64,000 nucleotides of DNA, taken from the NCBI GenBank assembly GCA_027257055.1, contig JAPVLO010000001.1:13415501-13479500 (forward strand), read 5' to 3'. Below are positions 43,567 through 54,654 of the stretch, in pieces (position 1 is the stretch's first letter; each line of letters starts with the position of its first letter). Position numbers and translations under genes: made by a program. The notes beneath the pieces are model-generated. The model was not told where the DNA came from, ran no database searches, and worked only from the letters and a program-made list of their open reading frames with translations. This DNA comes from Cephalopachus bancanus (taxonomy: Eukaryota > Chordata > Mammalia > Primates > Tarsiidae).

Positions 43567-44118
43567 CAGTTTGGCGATTCCTAAAAGATCTAAAAATCAA
43601 CCTTCCATACAACCCCGCAATCCCCCTTCTGGGAATATACCCAGAGGAACTCAAATCACTCTATGAAAAAGATACCAGCACACGAGTGTTTATTGCAGCA
43701 TTATTCACATGAGCAAAAACATGGAACCAACCATGCTGCCCATCGAAAAAGTCTGGATTTTAAAAAATGTGATACATATACGAGATGGAATATTATGCAG
43801 CCATAAAGCACAAAATTATGAACCTCACAGCAACTTGGGTGGATTTAGACTCTATAATACTGAGTGACCTATCACAGAAACAAAGAACTAAGTACCACAT
43901 ATTCTCACTCATAAGCAAACCTTGAACAATTATCATAAAACCATAAGAAAGGGATTGGCAGTAGTGGGAAACTGCCAGGAGAGGGAGGGTGGGATTGGCA
44001 GTAGTGGGAAACTGCAGGGGTGCAGGGGAGCACACCTCATCAACAAGGGTACCTGCATAATGATCATTTGTATGCCTAACCCGGAACTGTACCCCACATC
44101 TTTAAAATAAAAAAAATT
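43567..44118 (+). mobile_element. L1 LINE 3' end
   Basis: TTTGGCGATTCCTAAAAGATC starts mid-ORF2; the peptide [20 protein letters not shown] is intact. Then TGGAATATTATGCAGCCATA, CATATTCTCACTCATAAGC, a duplicated 25-mer and the terminus CCCGGAACTGTACCCCAC with poly-A. Low divergence, strongly 5' truncated. Confidence 0.93.
43951..44015 (+). repeat. 25-bp duplication in L1 3' UTR
   Basis: GGGATTGGCAGTAGTGGGAA with ACTGC is identical at 43951-43975 and 43991-44015 (period 40), in the G-rich part of the L1 3' UTR. Confidence 0.93.
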
Positions 44119-44520
44119 CAAAATATTGGTCAGTCACCATTACAAAGATTTTTTAAATGCAATTATGATGTCACTGATATATTTTTATCTCTTTGCATTT
44201 GTAATCTATAATCTTCACAGGATTCTGACAAAGTGGGAATTGATGTGGCCACTTTATCATTGGAGAAGTGTGATTTAGACATAAATAAACCTGTACGTAG
44301 CCAGAAGGAAGCCAAGCCTTCTTGCTGGCCCCGTACCATTGTTTTATTTCACAGCGTTTGGAAACTCTGTGCCGTCATCAGAAGCCATACTTCTTCCGAT
44401 ATTTAACAGATAGCTCCCCCTGCCCTCACAAAACTTTGGGGAAATACAGAAGTCTGGACTGCAGCCCCGTGGTTTCTAACCCAGGTCATCTAGGTGACAG
44501 TCCTGAGTTTAAAACCTCCT
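44119..44520. other. Unique spacer
   Basis: No repeat or coding signature. Confidence 0.4.
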
Positions 44521-44523
44521 GTA

Positions 44524-44804
44524 GCCTGGGCGTGGTGGCTCATGCCTGTAATTCCTGCACTTTGGGAGATTGAGGCAGGAGGCACGCTTGAGGCCAGGAA
44601 CTCAAGACCAGCCTGGACAGCATAACGAAAACGCATCTCTACAAAATATTTTTTAAATTACTGGACGTGGTGGCGTGTGCCTGCAGTCCCAGCTACTTGG
44701 AAGGCTCAGGAGGGAGGATTGCTTGAGCCTAAGAGTTCAAGGCTGCAGTGAGCAATGATGATGCCACTGCACTCATGCCACCAGACCCTGCCTCTAAGGC
44801 GGGG
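44524..44804 (+). mobile_element. Alu SINE, older type
   Basis: CCTGGGCGTGGTGGCTCATGCC, GAGGCCAGGAACTCAAGACC, CAAAATATTTTTTAAATTAC linker and GCAGTGAGCAATGATGATGCC. The CTCCAGCCTGGG stretch is partly deleted near the end. Confidence 0.92.
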
Positions 44805-45321
44805 GTGGGGTGTTGAGAAGAAAAAGCTCCTGCAGGCGTGTCTCCTCAGCCCCGGTGGCAATTACTTATGCCTTCCCTTCCTTTCATGTTTGCCCTCATC
44901 TGCAGGTCAGGGCGATATTTTCACCCTTTTTGTAGAAGGTTCCATTTCCCTTTGCATTCTCAGCTTCGTGTAGGGTTCCAGAACAACACTGCAAATTAAC
45001 ACAAGAAGTAGATGCCATTCACATGGACTGACGATGTCCACGTGAAGTCATCAGATTGCGTGGGCAGGTGGCCGGGTGCCTCTGGTGCTGGGAACTGCAA
45101 CCCTGGGGGGCCAGGCTCTTATCAAACCTCTTATCTATCGGTTTCTTTAAAGGACAAGTCCTGAGCTCTTTGAGCTCAACTATTTGAGGTATTTGAGAAT
45201 CTAAAATGATAGCACACAGGTTAGCCTGCTTTTTGGCAACCTTCCCTTATTTTAATCCAAGCCTATATTAACCTGGTTGATTACTGAATGAACAAATTCA
45301 CCCCCCCTTCCCACCCCCCGC

Positions 45322-45328
<7 letters not shown>
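44805..45328. other. Unique stretch
   Basis: No gene or repeat; ends in a C-rich run. Confidence 0.4.
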
Positions 45329-45379
<51 letters not shown>

Positions 45380-45786
45380 GTATATCTCTCTATCTCTCTT
45401 TATCTCTTTCTTTGTCTATCTTTTTCTCCCCCTTCCTCATATCTCTCTCTTTCATTCTCTTTCATTCTCTCTCTGTCTCTTTCTCTTTCTCATCTCATTC
45501 TCTCTTTTGTTCTCCCTGCATTTCTCTCTGTCTCTCTTTTTCTCTCTCTGTCTCTCTCTGTCTCTCTCTTTCGTTCTGTCTCTCTCTCTCTCTCTCTCTC
45601 TTTCTCTATCTCTCTGTCTCTTTCATTCTCTCTGCATCTCTCTTTTTTCTGTCTCTCTTTCTCTCTCTCTTACCCACATCTCTCTCTCTCTTTCGTTCTC
45701 TCTGTCTCTCTCTTCCTCTGTCTTTCTTTCTCTATCTGTCTCTCTCTCTCTCTCTTTTCTCTCTCTCCTTATCTCTGTCTCCCCCT
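45329..45786 (+). repeat. 458-bp (TC)n-rich pyrimidine tract
   Basis: Dominated by TC dinucleotides with TTTCTCTCTG and ATCTCTCTTT variants. Purines on this strand are few. All frames across it translate to Ser/Leu/Phe low-complexity and are not genes. Confidence 0.96.
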
Positions 45787-47628
45787 AAATAATGCATCTG
45801 ACTTTAAAATGAGAACATGATTCTTTCATTAGCTGATTACAAAGTTGACTTCTTTGGGATTTTTTGAAATCACAGAGCAGATACATATTTCTTTTCAAAG
45901 GCTCCCATGAAATATGGACTGCCTCTGTGTGTTCCACTTCCTGAATTCACAGTAACTGTGTCTGTGTGGTGTGTTTCAAAGACATACGCGTCTCACTCTC
46001 CGGTTTGAAGTTGAAATCAGCGGGGGTAGGCGTTGTGCAGAGCATTGCTTTTTATTTTCTGCTCTTAAGTGCAGGGCAGCCCAAACAAGAACGTAATTAT
46101 ATCGTCAGAGTCAATAAGAGCATCCAGCCTTGATCAGATCTTGCTGGGCTCAGCACCGCTTCACAGGAACTGCTGGGGAGCTCTTCCGCCACCAAATCCA
46201 TTTGGCTCTATTTAGGAACTAAGAACAGGAAGGTAGTTATTGTACAAGATTAGTTTCCTGTAGGCCGTAAATTGGCAGTAGCAGAAAAATACAGGATGAA
46301 TTTATTAGCGTGCAAGGTCAGCTAAAAGGAAGACAGGGCTGGGTGAGTGTGCTTGTTTTCTTTCATTTAGCCCGCCTCCTGAACCTGGCGGGGCTGAAAA
46401 AGACCCTTTAACTACTTAATTACTTCTTAATAGTTTTAAGGAAATTCAAAAGGCTGCATGTTGCTAAGTGCCCCGAGCTAAGAGCTACCTGGAGTATGTT
46501 AGGAATGCCTGTGAGGACTAGAGTTTCTGAAACCTGATTAGGCCCTTACAATCTTAGGCTTTGTGAGGGCTTTTTTTTTTTTCCTTTGCCTTATTTGGTG
46601 TTGATTGGCTAGGTATTTACTTTGAAGCTAGAATTTTACATCTGGGAATAAAGCAGCAACTTCTAAAAGCGGGAGAAAAAAAAAAGATCCATGGAGTCAA
46701 ACATATAATTGTTTCCAACCAGAGGTTATGATAATGTGATCAATGTCTCTGTAGATATCTGCTTTAAAGAAAACAGGAACACGCTGCATTTTTTTTTAAA
46801 GTGAATACTTCTTTGAAAATACATAGCCAAAGGTAAGTTTAAAAGGAGAGTTACCCTCCTTATAAAGACTGTTCTGCATTCAAGGAGAAAACCTTACTCG
46901 GTTACCTGAGCCTCTCTGCCTCTCGTGTTAGAAACATGACCCTCTTTTTTCTTTCTTTCTTTTGATAGTTTTCCAAATGGCTTAAAGCTGTCAGGCAAAA
47001 TTAGGCCCCGCTGGTAGGAGATGAAGTATTTGGACCCAGTCTTCTGGTGCTTTTGCGTGAAAGGTTGTAATTCAAATTGTAATTTTATCCGAGATCTGTA
47101 GTGAGTTACGGGGCACCCCCCTTCTTCCCCATCCCCGTTTCCACTGAGCCTGTACACGGGGGCCCCCCTCACAGATGCCAGGCGGAGCCGCTGGAGTGGA
47201 CCATTTCACGATTTAAGGCAGAAGGGAAACCCCTCTCCGCCTCTCCCTGGAAAAAGAGAGCCTCGTTTTGGGATAGCTTCCCCAGTTGCTGAGTGAAAAG
47301 CCGCATTCTGATGTAACAAAAGGCAGGGTGATAAACACGTGTCAGCTCCATGATGTCGTTTGCATAGAAAGGGCCCAATTAACCTTCCCAGAAGGCCTGC
47401 ACCCTCCTCTTCCCCAGGGGAAGCATCAACTTGTGCCCTAAGAGCCCAGAGGGCAGCTTGGAGTGGGCAACAGACTGAAAAAGAGAGAGAGAGAGGTGCC
47501 CAGAGCTCCAAGTTCTGTCTGGAGACCCTGGGAGGCTAAACACCCATGCTGGCTGCCATTTGCGATGGTTTGAGGAATGTCAGCACCTCTTCAGTGTGGC
47601 CCATTTTCCCCAGTTGTGCTGCCCTGAT
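45787..47628. other. Unique stretch with conserved-looking segment
   Basis: Almost free of repeats for 1.8 kb. The segment 46040-46500 has features often seen in conserved non-coding DNA: TATTTAGG, TTACTTAATTACTTCTTAAT and well-mixed composition. No ORF of note. Functional status is inference only. Confidence 0.4.
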
Positions 47629-47643
47629 AAATTAGTTTGGGAA

Positions 47644-47783
47644 GCCTGTAATTCCGGCTAACCGGAAGGCTGAGGTGGAAGGATCGCCGGAGCCCAGCAG
47701 GTCGAGGCGGCGGTGGCCAGGAGCGGCCACTGCACTCCAGTCTGGGCAACCGAGTGAGACTCCAACTCAAAAAAAAAAAAAAA
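47644..47783 (+). mobile_element. 5'-truncated Alu right arm with TSD
   Basis: GCCTGTAATTCCGGCTAACCG to CAGTCTGGGCAACCGAGTG, then poly-A. AAATTAGTTTGGGAA (47629-47643) and AAATTAATCTGGGAA (47784-47798) flank it, so the truncation happened at insertion. Confidence 0.93.
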
Positions 47784-47798
47784 AAATTAATCTGGGAA

Positions 47799-48322
47799 AA
47801 TTCCTTAAGGACCGATCCTACACAGATCTTCTGGATGATCTTCTCAGGGCCTAGACCAAGGACACACGGCGCAGGTGAGCCCACCTGCTCCACGTTCCGT
47901 ATCCCAGTCCTGCTCTGGCTAAAGGTGGGGACAGGTAGGCATTGCAACAGGGATTGGATAATATCAGCTCGGCTGGATTTTCCATCGCCACAGGCTCCCA
48001 CAGAAGACGGGGATCTGAGGTGAGCTCGGGGACCAAGCGTGCCCCGCTGGCATCGGCTGAAGCCTCTGTGTCAGGCCAGACTTAACCTCTGGTGACCTTT
48101 CCAAAGCCAATTATCACAACATAAATCCAGAAATTAAGGGGGAAGTTCAAATCCCGAATCGTGCCAGAAAAAACCTTAGCAAGGCCATCTGAGGCCAAGC
48201 AGCGGTTTCCTCGTTTATTCACCAGGACAGCTCCTACTGCTTCCAGAACAAGGATCACTGGCCTTCCCCGTGTGGTTCCGAAGCAGGTTTGAGCCAGGCC
48301 CATTAATCTCCATTCTATAAAT
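47799..48322. other. Unique spacer
   Basis: No gene or repeat recognised. Confidence 0.4.
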
Positions 48323-48323
48323 A

Positions 48324-48892
48324 CAAGCCCTGACCACTAAGTTTGCGAACTCATCCTACAAAAGGTATTCCATCCCTCACTGCTGAATATCACTACAGTC
48401 ACCTCCGAAGTCCTCCCCCTGGGAAGCCATGCACCAGTGCCATCACCTAGTCTACCCATCAAAGCAATTGTGGAATTCTTTCTCTGGAATGGCCGTCAGA
48501 GCTGTCATCCTGTTACTCTTGATGTACTGAATGTCACCAAAATGTCTGCCTTATAATATTTCCTTTATCTTTGGGTAAAGAAAAAAGTCACTGGGGACCA
48601 GATCAAGCGAGTAAGGAGGGTGTTCCAATATGGTCATTTGTACAGTGCTGCCAACGTAAGCGCAGGTGACAAGTTCATGAACTTAATTGTCAGATGACAA
48701 CAAATAACAACAACAGCTCTGATGGCCATTCCAGAAAAGAGTTCCAAAATTGCTTTGACAGGTAGACTAGGCACTCGCTTCTGTGCATGGCTTCCCAAGG
48801 GGAGGACTTCAAAGGTGACCGTCATGATATTCAACAACAAGGCAGGGAGCGCTTTTTCTAGGATGGTTCACAAGCCTAATTGTCAGACCTCG
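48324..48892. mobile_element. Hsmar2-like palindromic mariner element
   Basis: The left half 48324-48698 is an internally deleted mariner on the minus strand: TIR-like start CAAGCCCTGACCACTAAGTT, GCGAACTCATCC, and an internal terminus GAACTTAATTGTCAGATG at about 48680-48698. The right part 48699-48892 repeats the 3' end in opposite orientation (GCTCTGATGGCCATTCCAG to CTTCAAAGGTGACCGTCATG, ending TAATTGTCAGACCTCG). Arms 48390-48505 and 48715-48845 are complementary at roughly 80-85%. The motif order matches my recollection of human Hsmar2, and the coded tail resembles FQNCF...W..CIAS..EYFEGD. Confidence 0.8.
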
Positions 48893-49428
48893 AATTTAGA
48901 CCTAAATAATGGCAGGTTCCATGACATGTCCTCTGCTTTAGAAGGCAACTGGAAATAAAAACACAATTCTTCCATCAGCCTAGGGGAGGTTTTAGTTCAG
49001 GCATTCTCAGACACGTACTTAGTTGCTCTCTCTGTTTCTACAGAAGAAACAAAACAGGTGTGACCCCGGAAAGGGAGGAGTGTCCATTCAGAGCCTGAAG
49101 CATTCCTGGCGGACTTCATCGGTGATCTGGGAGGCTCTGGCTGCACGTCTCTTGTCCTCCTCCCCAGCAGTGGTCCCTGAGTTAGATGGCAAGGATGCAG
49201 TGTCCGGGAACAGACCAGCCTGCACCCAGGGAGTGGGTCCCTTCTCCCCTACCCTGCCCTGGCTGTGCCTACCGAACAGAGCCACCAGAGCGTGTTGCTC
49301 CCTTGGTTGAAGGCGGGGAATATCTGTTCCTCTGTGATCCATTGGTGGAAGCTGCCCTAGATCTCGCGATGAAATAATAATAATTATTATTTTTTTAAAA
49401 ATAATAATAATGATTTAAAAAAATTAGC
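48893..49428. other. Unique stretch
   Basis: No gene or repeat except an (ATT)n-like patch at about 49373-49415. Confidence 0.4.
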
Positions 49429-49430
49429 TG

Positions 49431-49588
49431 ACCAGGCTCGGTGGCGCAGCTTGTAATCCCAGCGCTTTGGGAGGCCAAGGTGAGTGGATTGCCTGAGTCT
49501 GCAGGTTCGAGACTCGCCAGGGCAACTTGGCAAGACCTCATCTCTACAATAAATCAAAAATTAGTCAGGCATGGTAGCGCTCCAACCT
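49431..49588 (+). mobile_element. Alu SINE, 3'-truncated
   Basis: CCAGGCTCGGTGGCGCAGC, CTGCAGGTTCGAGACTCGCC, CAATAAATCAAAAATTAGTC then AGGCATGGTAGCGCTCC, after which Alu sequence stops. No right arm or tail, so a later deletion removed it. Confidence 0.92.
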
Positions 49589-49930
49589 GTGAGAGTTGTG
49601 ACTTCCAGAACCCACCGGAACAAATGTGGTGACTTGGGCTTGACGTCTCTGCTTGGCCCAACATCAATGCTTGCGTACCTCTCCCACTCAGACCACCCCA
49701 CCTCTGGGGCTTTGCTAACAGGTGAAAGGCCTGCTCTGTGTGTCGCCCACTCAGTGGTGTGGAGTCCCTTGTACCCAACACGTGTTACTAAAAGCATGGA
49801 TACCCCCCCGCCAGGGTATTCAGCCCTCCAGAATGACGCATGACTGTGGCACATTAGGCCTCTGAATGGGAAACAGAATCTTCAGAGACACCATGTTCTT
49901 TTCCAAGTTCTTTTGGGGGAGTTTGCTTTC
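49589..49930. other. Unique spacer
   Basis: No gene or repeat recognised. Confidence 0.4.
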
Positions 49931-50553
49931 TTTTTTCCTTTTTTATTTATTTATTTTTTTTTGAGTCAGGTCTCACTCTGTCACCCAGGTTGGAGTGCTG
50001 TGGCATGATCATGGCTGGCTCACTGCAGACCCCATCTCCTAGACTCAGGTGATCTTTCCACTTCAGGCCTAGGAGTAGCTGGGACTACAGGTGCACACCA
50101 CTGTACTCAGCTAATTTTTTTTTTAAGTTGGAGTCTCACTCTGTTGCCCAGACTGGAGTGCAGTGGTATGCTCCCAGCCACCCCAGCCTCGACCTGCTGA
50201 GCTCTAGCGATCCTTCTGCCTCAGCCTTCCAAGTAGCTGGAACTACAGGAGCGCGCTACCACGCCTGACTAATTTTTGATTTATTGTAGAGATGAGGTCT
50301 TGCCAAGTTGCCCTGGCTAGTCTCGAACCTGCAGGCTCAGGCAATCCACTCACCTTGGCCTCCCAAAGCGCTGGGATTACAGGCTGCGCCACCGAACCTG
50401 GTCAGCTAATTTTTTAAAATCATTATTATTATTTATATAGAGGAGCTCTTGTTATGTGACCTAGACTGGTTTCAAACTCCTGGGGTCAAGCAATTTTCTC
50501 ACCTCCACATCTCAAAGTGCTGGGATTACAGGTATGAGCCACTGCACCTGGCC
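49931..50553 (-). mobile_element. Reverse Alu interrupted by another Alu
   Basis: Outer parts 49931-50107 (GAGTCAGGTCTCACTCTGTC to CACCACTGTACTCAG) and 50416-50553 (GAGGAGCTCTTGTTATGTG to GAGCCACTGCACCTGGCC) make one older Alu. CAGCTAATTTTTT repeats at 50108-50120 and 50403-50415. Confidence 0.95.
50121..50402 (-). mobile_element. Younger Alu nested in Alu
   Basis: AAGTTGGAGTCTCACTCTG, CAGCCTCGACCTGCTGAGC, GATTTATTGTAGAGATGAGG, GGCTGCGCCACCGAACCTGG: lineage-specific type inside the older copy. Confidence 0.95.
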
Positions 50554-50589
50554 AATTTAGAAAAATATTCTTATTTAAAAATCAGGAAC

Positions 50590-51200
50590 CAAATGTAGGC
50601 TATCCGTACTATGGACTATTAGTTATTAAAAATATTAGTCCTAAAAAGAGGAGTGAAATACTGATACATCCCACAAGATGGATGAACCTTAAAACATTGT
50701 GTTAAGTGAAAGAAACCAGACACAAACAACCATACACATAACACTCATACACATAAGTATGATTTCACTTATCTGGAATATCAAGAATGCCCAAATTAAC
50801 AGTGACAGAAAGTCGATTAGTAGTTGCCAGGAACTAGAAGTAAGGAAAATGAGGTATGATGGTTTGGGGCAGACAATGGGGACTCCCAAGGGAGGATAAA
50901 CGGGAAACAAGGTTTGAAAAACTTCCCACTGGTTGAGTACCATGCTCACCGTGTGGGTGACGGGCTCAGTAGAAGCCCAAGCCTCATCCTCACGCAATTG
51001 CCCATATAACAAACTTGCACCTGTACTGCCCCCCCCAAAATCTAAAACTGTTTTTCAATGTAAAGAGGAAAATGTTTTGAAACGAAGTAGTGATGATGAT
51101 TGCATAATTTTGTGGCTATGCTTAAAATGACTGAACCGTACACCTTTGAAAAGTGGATATTATGATAGATGAATTATGTCTTTACAGAAATAAAATAAAA
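50590..51200 (+). mobile_element. L1 LINE 3' end, older
   Basis: ACAAGATGGATGAACCTTAA, TATGATTTCACTTATCTGG, AGTTGCCAGGAACTAGAAG, GTGGGTGACGGGCTCAGTAG, ATAACAAACTTGCACCTG and the late 3' part TACACCTTTGAAAAGTGG. Non-coding remnant. Confidence 0.8.
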
Positions 51201-51890
51201 TAGATGAGGGTCAATGGCAGATAGAAACAGAAATGACTTCTCTGATTACTCTGCCTCCTCTCAGACTCTTTCCTTCACATTACACCACTTTTATGCAACG
51301 ATCTCTTTTGAGGCAAAGGCCACTGGGATTTGGGCGCGCACCCAATGTCACAATGACATTTTCTAGAGTACCTCGTTCACTCAGTTTCCTGGCTAATTCA
51401 CATGTCCCTCTTTGAGTTTTCGTTTTAATGAACCTGCTAATTCCAGTGGAACTAAGAGGCGTCTAGAAAGAACTGCCAACTTGGTCAAGACTTTCGTAGT
51501 TTGAATAATGTTGGCCTGGAAACCACGCACGTTGATCTATTTCATAACAAAACCCCGACTCAATGAAATGTGTTTTCACCTAACTAGTCTCCAGGGATTT
51601 TCATCTTGCTATCTACAGGGGAGGGCTTCCCTGCCAACTGGAGCTGGATTCGTAGACAAGCTGATTTCTCAACCTAGGTACGCTAGCGTTGTGTTCCCTC
51701 CTGTGCTTTTCCAATGACCTGGTGACGGCAGAGTGCCTTGGCTTGGATTCCCAAATTTCCACATCAGTGAATGTTGAGAAAGAAATGAAATTTCTTGATT
51801 GCTTAGAAACCAGGGACAGACATACAGGGGAAATGGCATAGTGTCCTATAACCATGGAGCTTGATGATATGAAGCAGACCTAAAGAAAAC
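51201..51890. other. Unique stretch
   Basis: No gene or repeat recognised. Confidence 0.4.
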
Positions 51891-51895
51891 AAGAA

Positions 51896-52492
51896 CACAA
51901 GGGGACACAAGAAATCCCTGAAATTGTTTATAAAACCTTATGTATTTCTTCTTACGTGTTAAAACTTCAGTCACCTGCAGAGTCCTCTCTGTTGGATGCA
52001 ATACACCATCTAGACACTTTCCACCGCTCAAAAAAGGTTTTGAGCTCGTCCATTTGGATGCCTTTTAGTTCTTCTGTCGTTTTTGTTTGTTTGTTTGTTT
52101 GTTTTTGTTTCACCTCTTCAACATCGGCAAAATATTTCCCTTTGAGGACTTTTTATCATCGGGGAAACAACAGCAACAAAAGTCACTTGGAGCTAGATCA
52201 GGTGGACAGGGAGGCTGGGGCAGGGGAGTTCCAGTTGTTTTGAGTCAAAAACTGCTGAACACTCAGCATGGTGTGGGCAGGTGCACTGGTAAATCACCCA
52301 TCGTGAAATGGGCAAATGCACTGAAAGAATCTCAAAAAAAAGTCACCGAAGCTGACCACAGCCTCTTACAACAATGCTTGCCGGCACACTGATGCCGATG
52401 GGTTCCTAGAACTTTTACCCAAAGGGAGAAGCCTGTAGTACCAGGGACCTGCCCTCCAAAAGATAATTTCAGGTTTTGGGGGGTCCTCCTCA
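51896..52492 (-). mobile_element. Mariner MITE-like copy 3 of 4
   Basis: Left end decayed (CAAGGGGACACAAGAAATCC), right end GGTTTTGGGGGGTCCTCCTC followed by ATA with TA at 52493-52494. Interior order is that of the other copies: CTTACGTGTTAAAACTTCAG, GTTTTGAGCTCGTCCATTTG, GGCAAAATATTTCCCTTTG, CACCCATCGTGAAATGGGC. A (GTTT)n run lies at 52083-52106. Confidence 0.85.
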
Positions 52493-52499
52493 TATAAAT

Positions 52500-52745
52500 A
52501 GACAGCACTGTACTATAGATTTGTTTATTTCTAGAGTTTTACATGAATGGAATCTTACAATGTGTGTTCCTGCTTGTCTGGCTTTTTCAACGTGATGATT
52601 GTGAGATCCATACATGTTGCAGTGTGTCTCAATGATTGTCCTCTTTATTGTTGAGTAGTAGTCCATTGTACAGATATACTGCAGCTTATCTTCCTATCAC
52701 AGGTTGCTGGACATGTATAGTTTGGGACTTTTACCAAAAAGCTGA
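52500..52745 (-). mobile_element. Old L1 fragment, reverse
   Basis: TTTACATGAATGGAATCTTAC, GTGTTCCTGCTTGTCTGGC, CATACATGTTGCAGTGTG, GAGTAGTAGTCCATTGTAC resemble the reverse of an old L1 3' end. Confidence 0.65.
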
Positions 52746-53445
52746 TATGAATATTCACATTAAAATGTTTTAAAATGAATAGACCACAGAGATATTGTTT
52801 TTCTCCAATCCTCAGGCATTTCTGTGGTCTGTGCTTCTCATGAATTACCTTATGGTGGAGAGTAAAGAGACAAACAATTCCCAGGGCTACAGTGGCCTCT
52901 TAGAACCCACTCAGTGCCCTGGTTTTCTCGTTGCTCTCCGTGAACATATTTGCCAGGGCTGGTCCTTAATGACGTATGCATACCTGCCTGTTTGGATTGC
53001 TGACCACTACAGTGGCCTGACTGTGGCCTGGCCCTAAGCTTTGCCCAGTCGATCCTTTATGTGAGTTCCTGGAGAGGCTAACCCTTAACTCTCTCTTCCC
53101 TCAAAGGAAGTAAACAGATGAATTCCTTCCACATTCTGCTGACCTTAATCACAGAAGGATTCGCACAGTGAGAACTAATTGCTTGTTGGCTGGTTGTTTG
53201 TTTGGTTGGTTGATTTGTCTTTATCTCAGCAATCTCTGATTAGTGCGTTGTTCCCTCCTATAAATTCTGGGACCTAGAAAACAGCACGTCCACCACATAA
53301 GAGACATGCTAAATAAATGAATGAAGGTAACCAAATTTTACAACTTAAATTTGTGACTTACATAGCAATTAAGTTAAGGCTCCAGAGAACCTCAAATGCT
53401 AAGAACTGTGATTTATTTATGGGTTGGGTGTTCTGGGGTTTTTGT
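52746..53445. other. Unique stretch
   Basis: Contains an unrecognised 80-codon plus frame (52795-53037) and a TGGTTGTTTGTTTGG-rich patch. No gene supported. Confidence 0.4.
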
Positions 53446-53447
53446 TT

Positions 53448-53739
53448 GTGCGTTTGTTTCAGACAAGGTCTCACTCTGCTGCCCAGGCTGGAGTGCAGTG
53501 GCACCATTACGGCTCACTGTAACCTCAAACCCCTGGGCTCAGGTGATCCTTCTGCCTCAGCCTACTGAGTAGCTGAGACTATAGGTGAGCACGTCTGTGC
53601 TTGGTGAATTTTCTTATTTTTTGTCGAGGCAAGGTCTCACTATATTACCCAGTTTAATCTCAAACTCCTGGGCTCAAGGAATCCTCCCTCCTCAGTCTCC
53701 CAAAGTGCTGGGATTGCAGATGTGAGCTGCTACGACCGG
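53448..53739 (-). mobile_element. Alu SINE, reverse, older
   Basis: CAGACAAGGTCTCACTCTGC, CATTACGGCTCACTGTAACC, CACTATATTACCCAGTTTAATC, CAAAGTGCTGGGATTGCAG. Confidence 0.93.
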
Positions 53740-53759
53740 TATAAGAACTATGTTTTTTT

Positions 53760-54317
53760 TTTTTTAAATCCCAATATCCCAACCATTATGATGTGCCCAA
53801 GAATATAGTTAGGAGCAGAGCAACCAGGCTTGACTCCTGGCTGCCACAGGTGTTCTGATTACCTTAGACAGGGTGTGTGTCCTCTCCAAAACCCGGGCCC
53901 TTCACCTCTAAGGCACCGGATTAGACTGAGATGAACAGTCAGAGAAGGAGCAGAAACTCAAGAAGCCACACAATAAACATTGCTGAGATGAGCTGGACTT
54001 TATCATTTGAAGAAGAGTAATGTCAGAGCCAGGTCTTTATTGCCTCATGTTAAAAATAACATATTCTATCTGATAAAATTTCTTCAAGATTGCTTGCCAG
54101 GGCAAAAGTGAAGTCACTGCTCCTTGCTGTTACTGGTAAAAGAAGAAGAATAATAGAAATCACAGGACCACCTGGCTAAAGTTCTGGACCTAGGACTCCC
54201 AGAAATCTCCAGACTCTTTCCTGAAGGTTTATGATATTATGGTAAGAACTATGAACACTCCTATCCCATGGACGCCTACTGTGACACTAAAAGTTTACAA
54301 AAAGGAATGGTTTGTAG
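53760..54317. other. Unique stretch
   Basis: No gene or repeat recognised. Confidence 0.4.
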
Positions 54318-54628
54318 TTTTTGTTGTTGTTATTGTTGTTGTTGTTTTTGAGTTGGAGTCTCACTCTGTCACCCGTGCTGGAGGGCAGTGGCATGCTCCT
54401 GGCCACCGCATCCTTGACCTGCTGGGCTCCGGCGATCCATCTCCCTCAGCCTTCCAAGTAGCTGGAACTACAGGCGTACACTACCACGCCCAGCTAATTT
54501 TTGATTTATTGTAGGGATGAGGCCTCACCAAGTTGCCTGGGTGGGTCTCAAACCTGCAGGCTCTGGCAATCCTCTCGCCTCGGCCTCCCAAAGTGCTGGG
54601 ATTTCAGGCTGAGCCACCGAGCCCGGCC
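54318..54628 (-). mobile_element. Alu SINE, reverse, (GTT)n head
   Basis: GTTGTTGTTATTGTTG head, then GAGTTGGAGTCTCACTCTG, GGCCACCGCATCCTTGACC, GGGCGATCC-type start of arm, GGCTGAGCCACCGAGCCCGG. Confidence 0.95.
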
Positions 54629-54654
54629 TATAGTTTTGGGTTTTTTTAAGACTC

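Noticed and set aside
45288..45820. Three overlapping frames of 126-166 codons
   Set aside because: They are translations of the TC-rich tract into Ser/Leu/Phe runs, open in all three forward frames. Low complexity, not genes.
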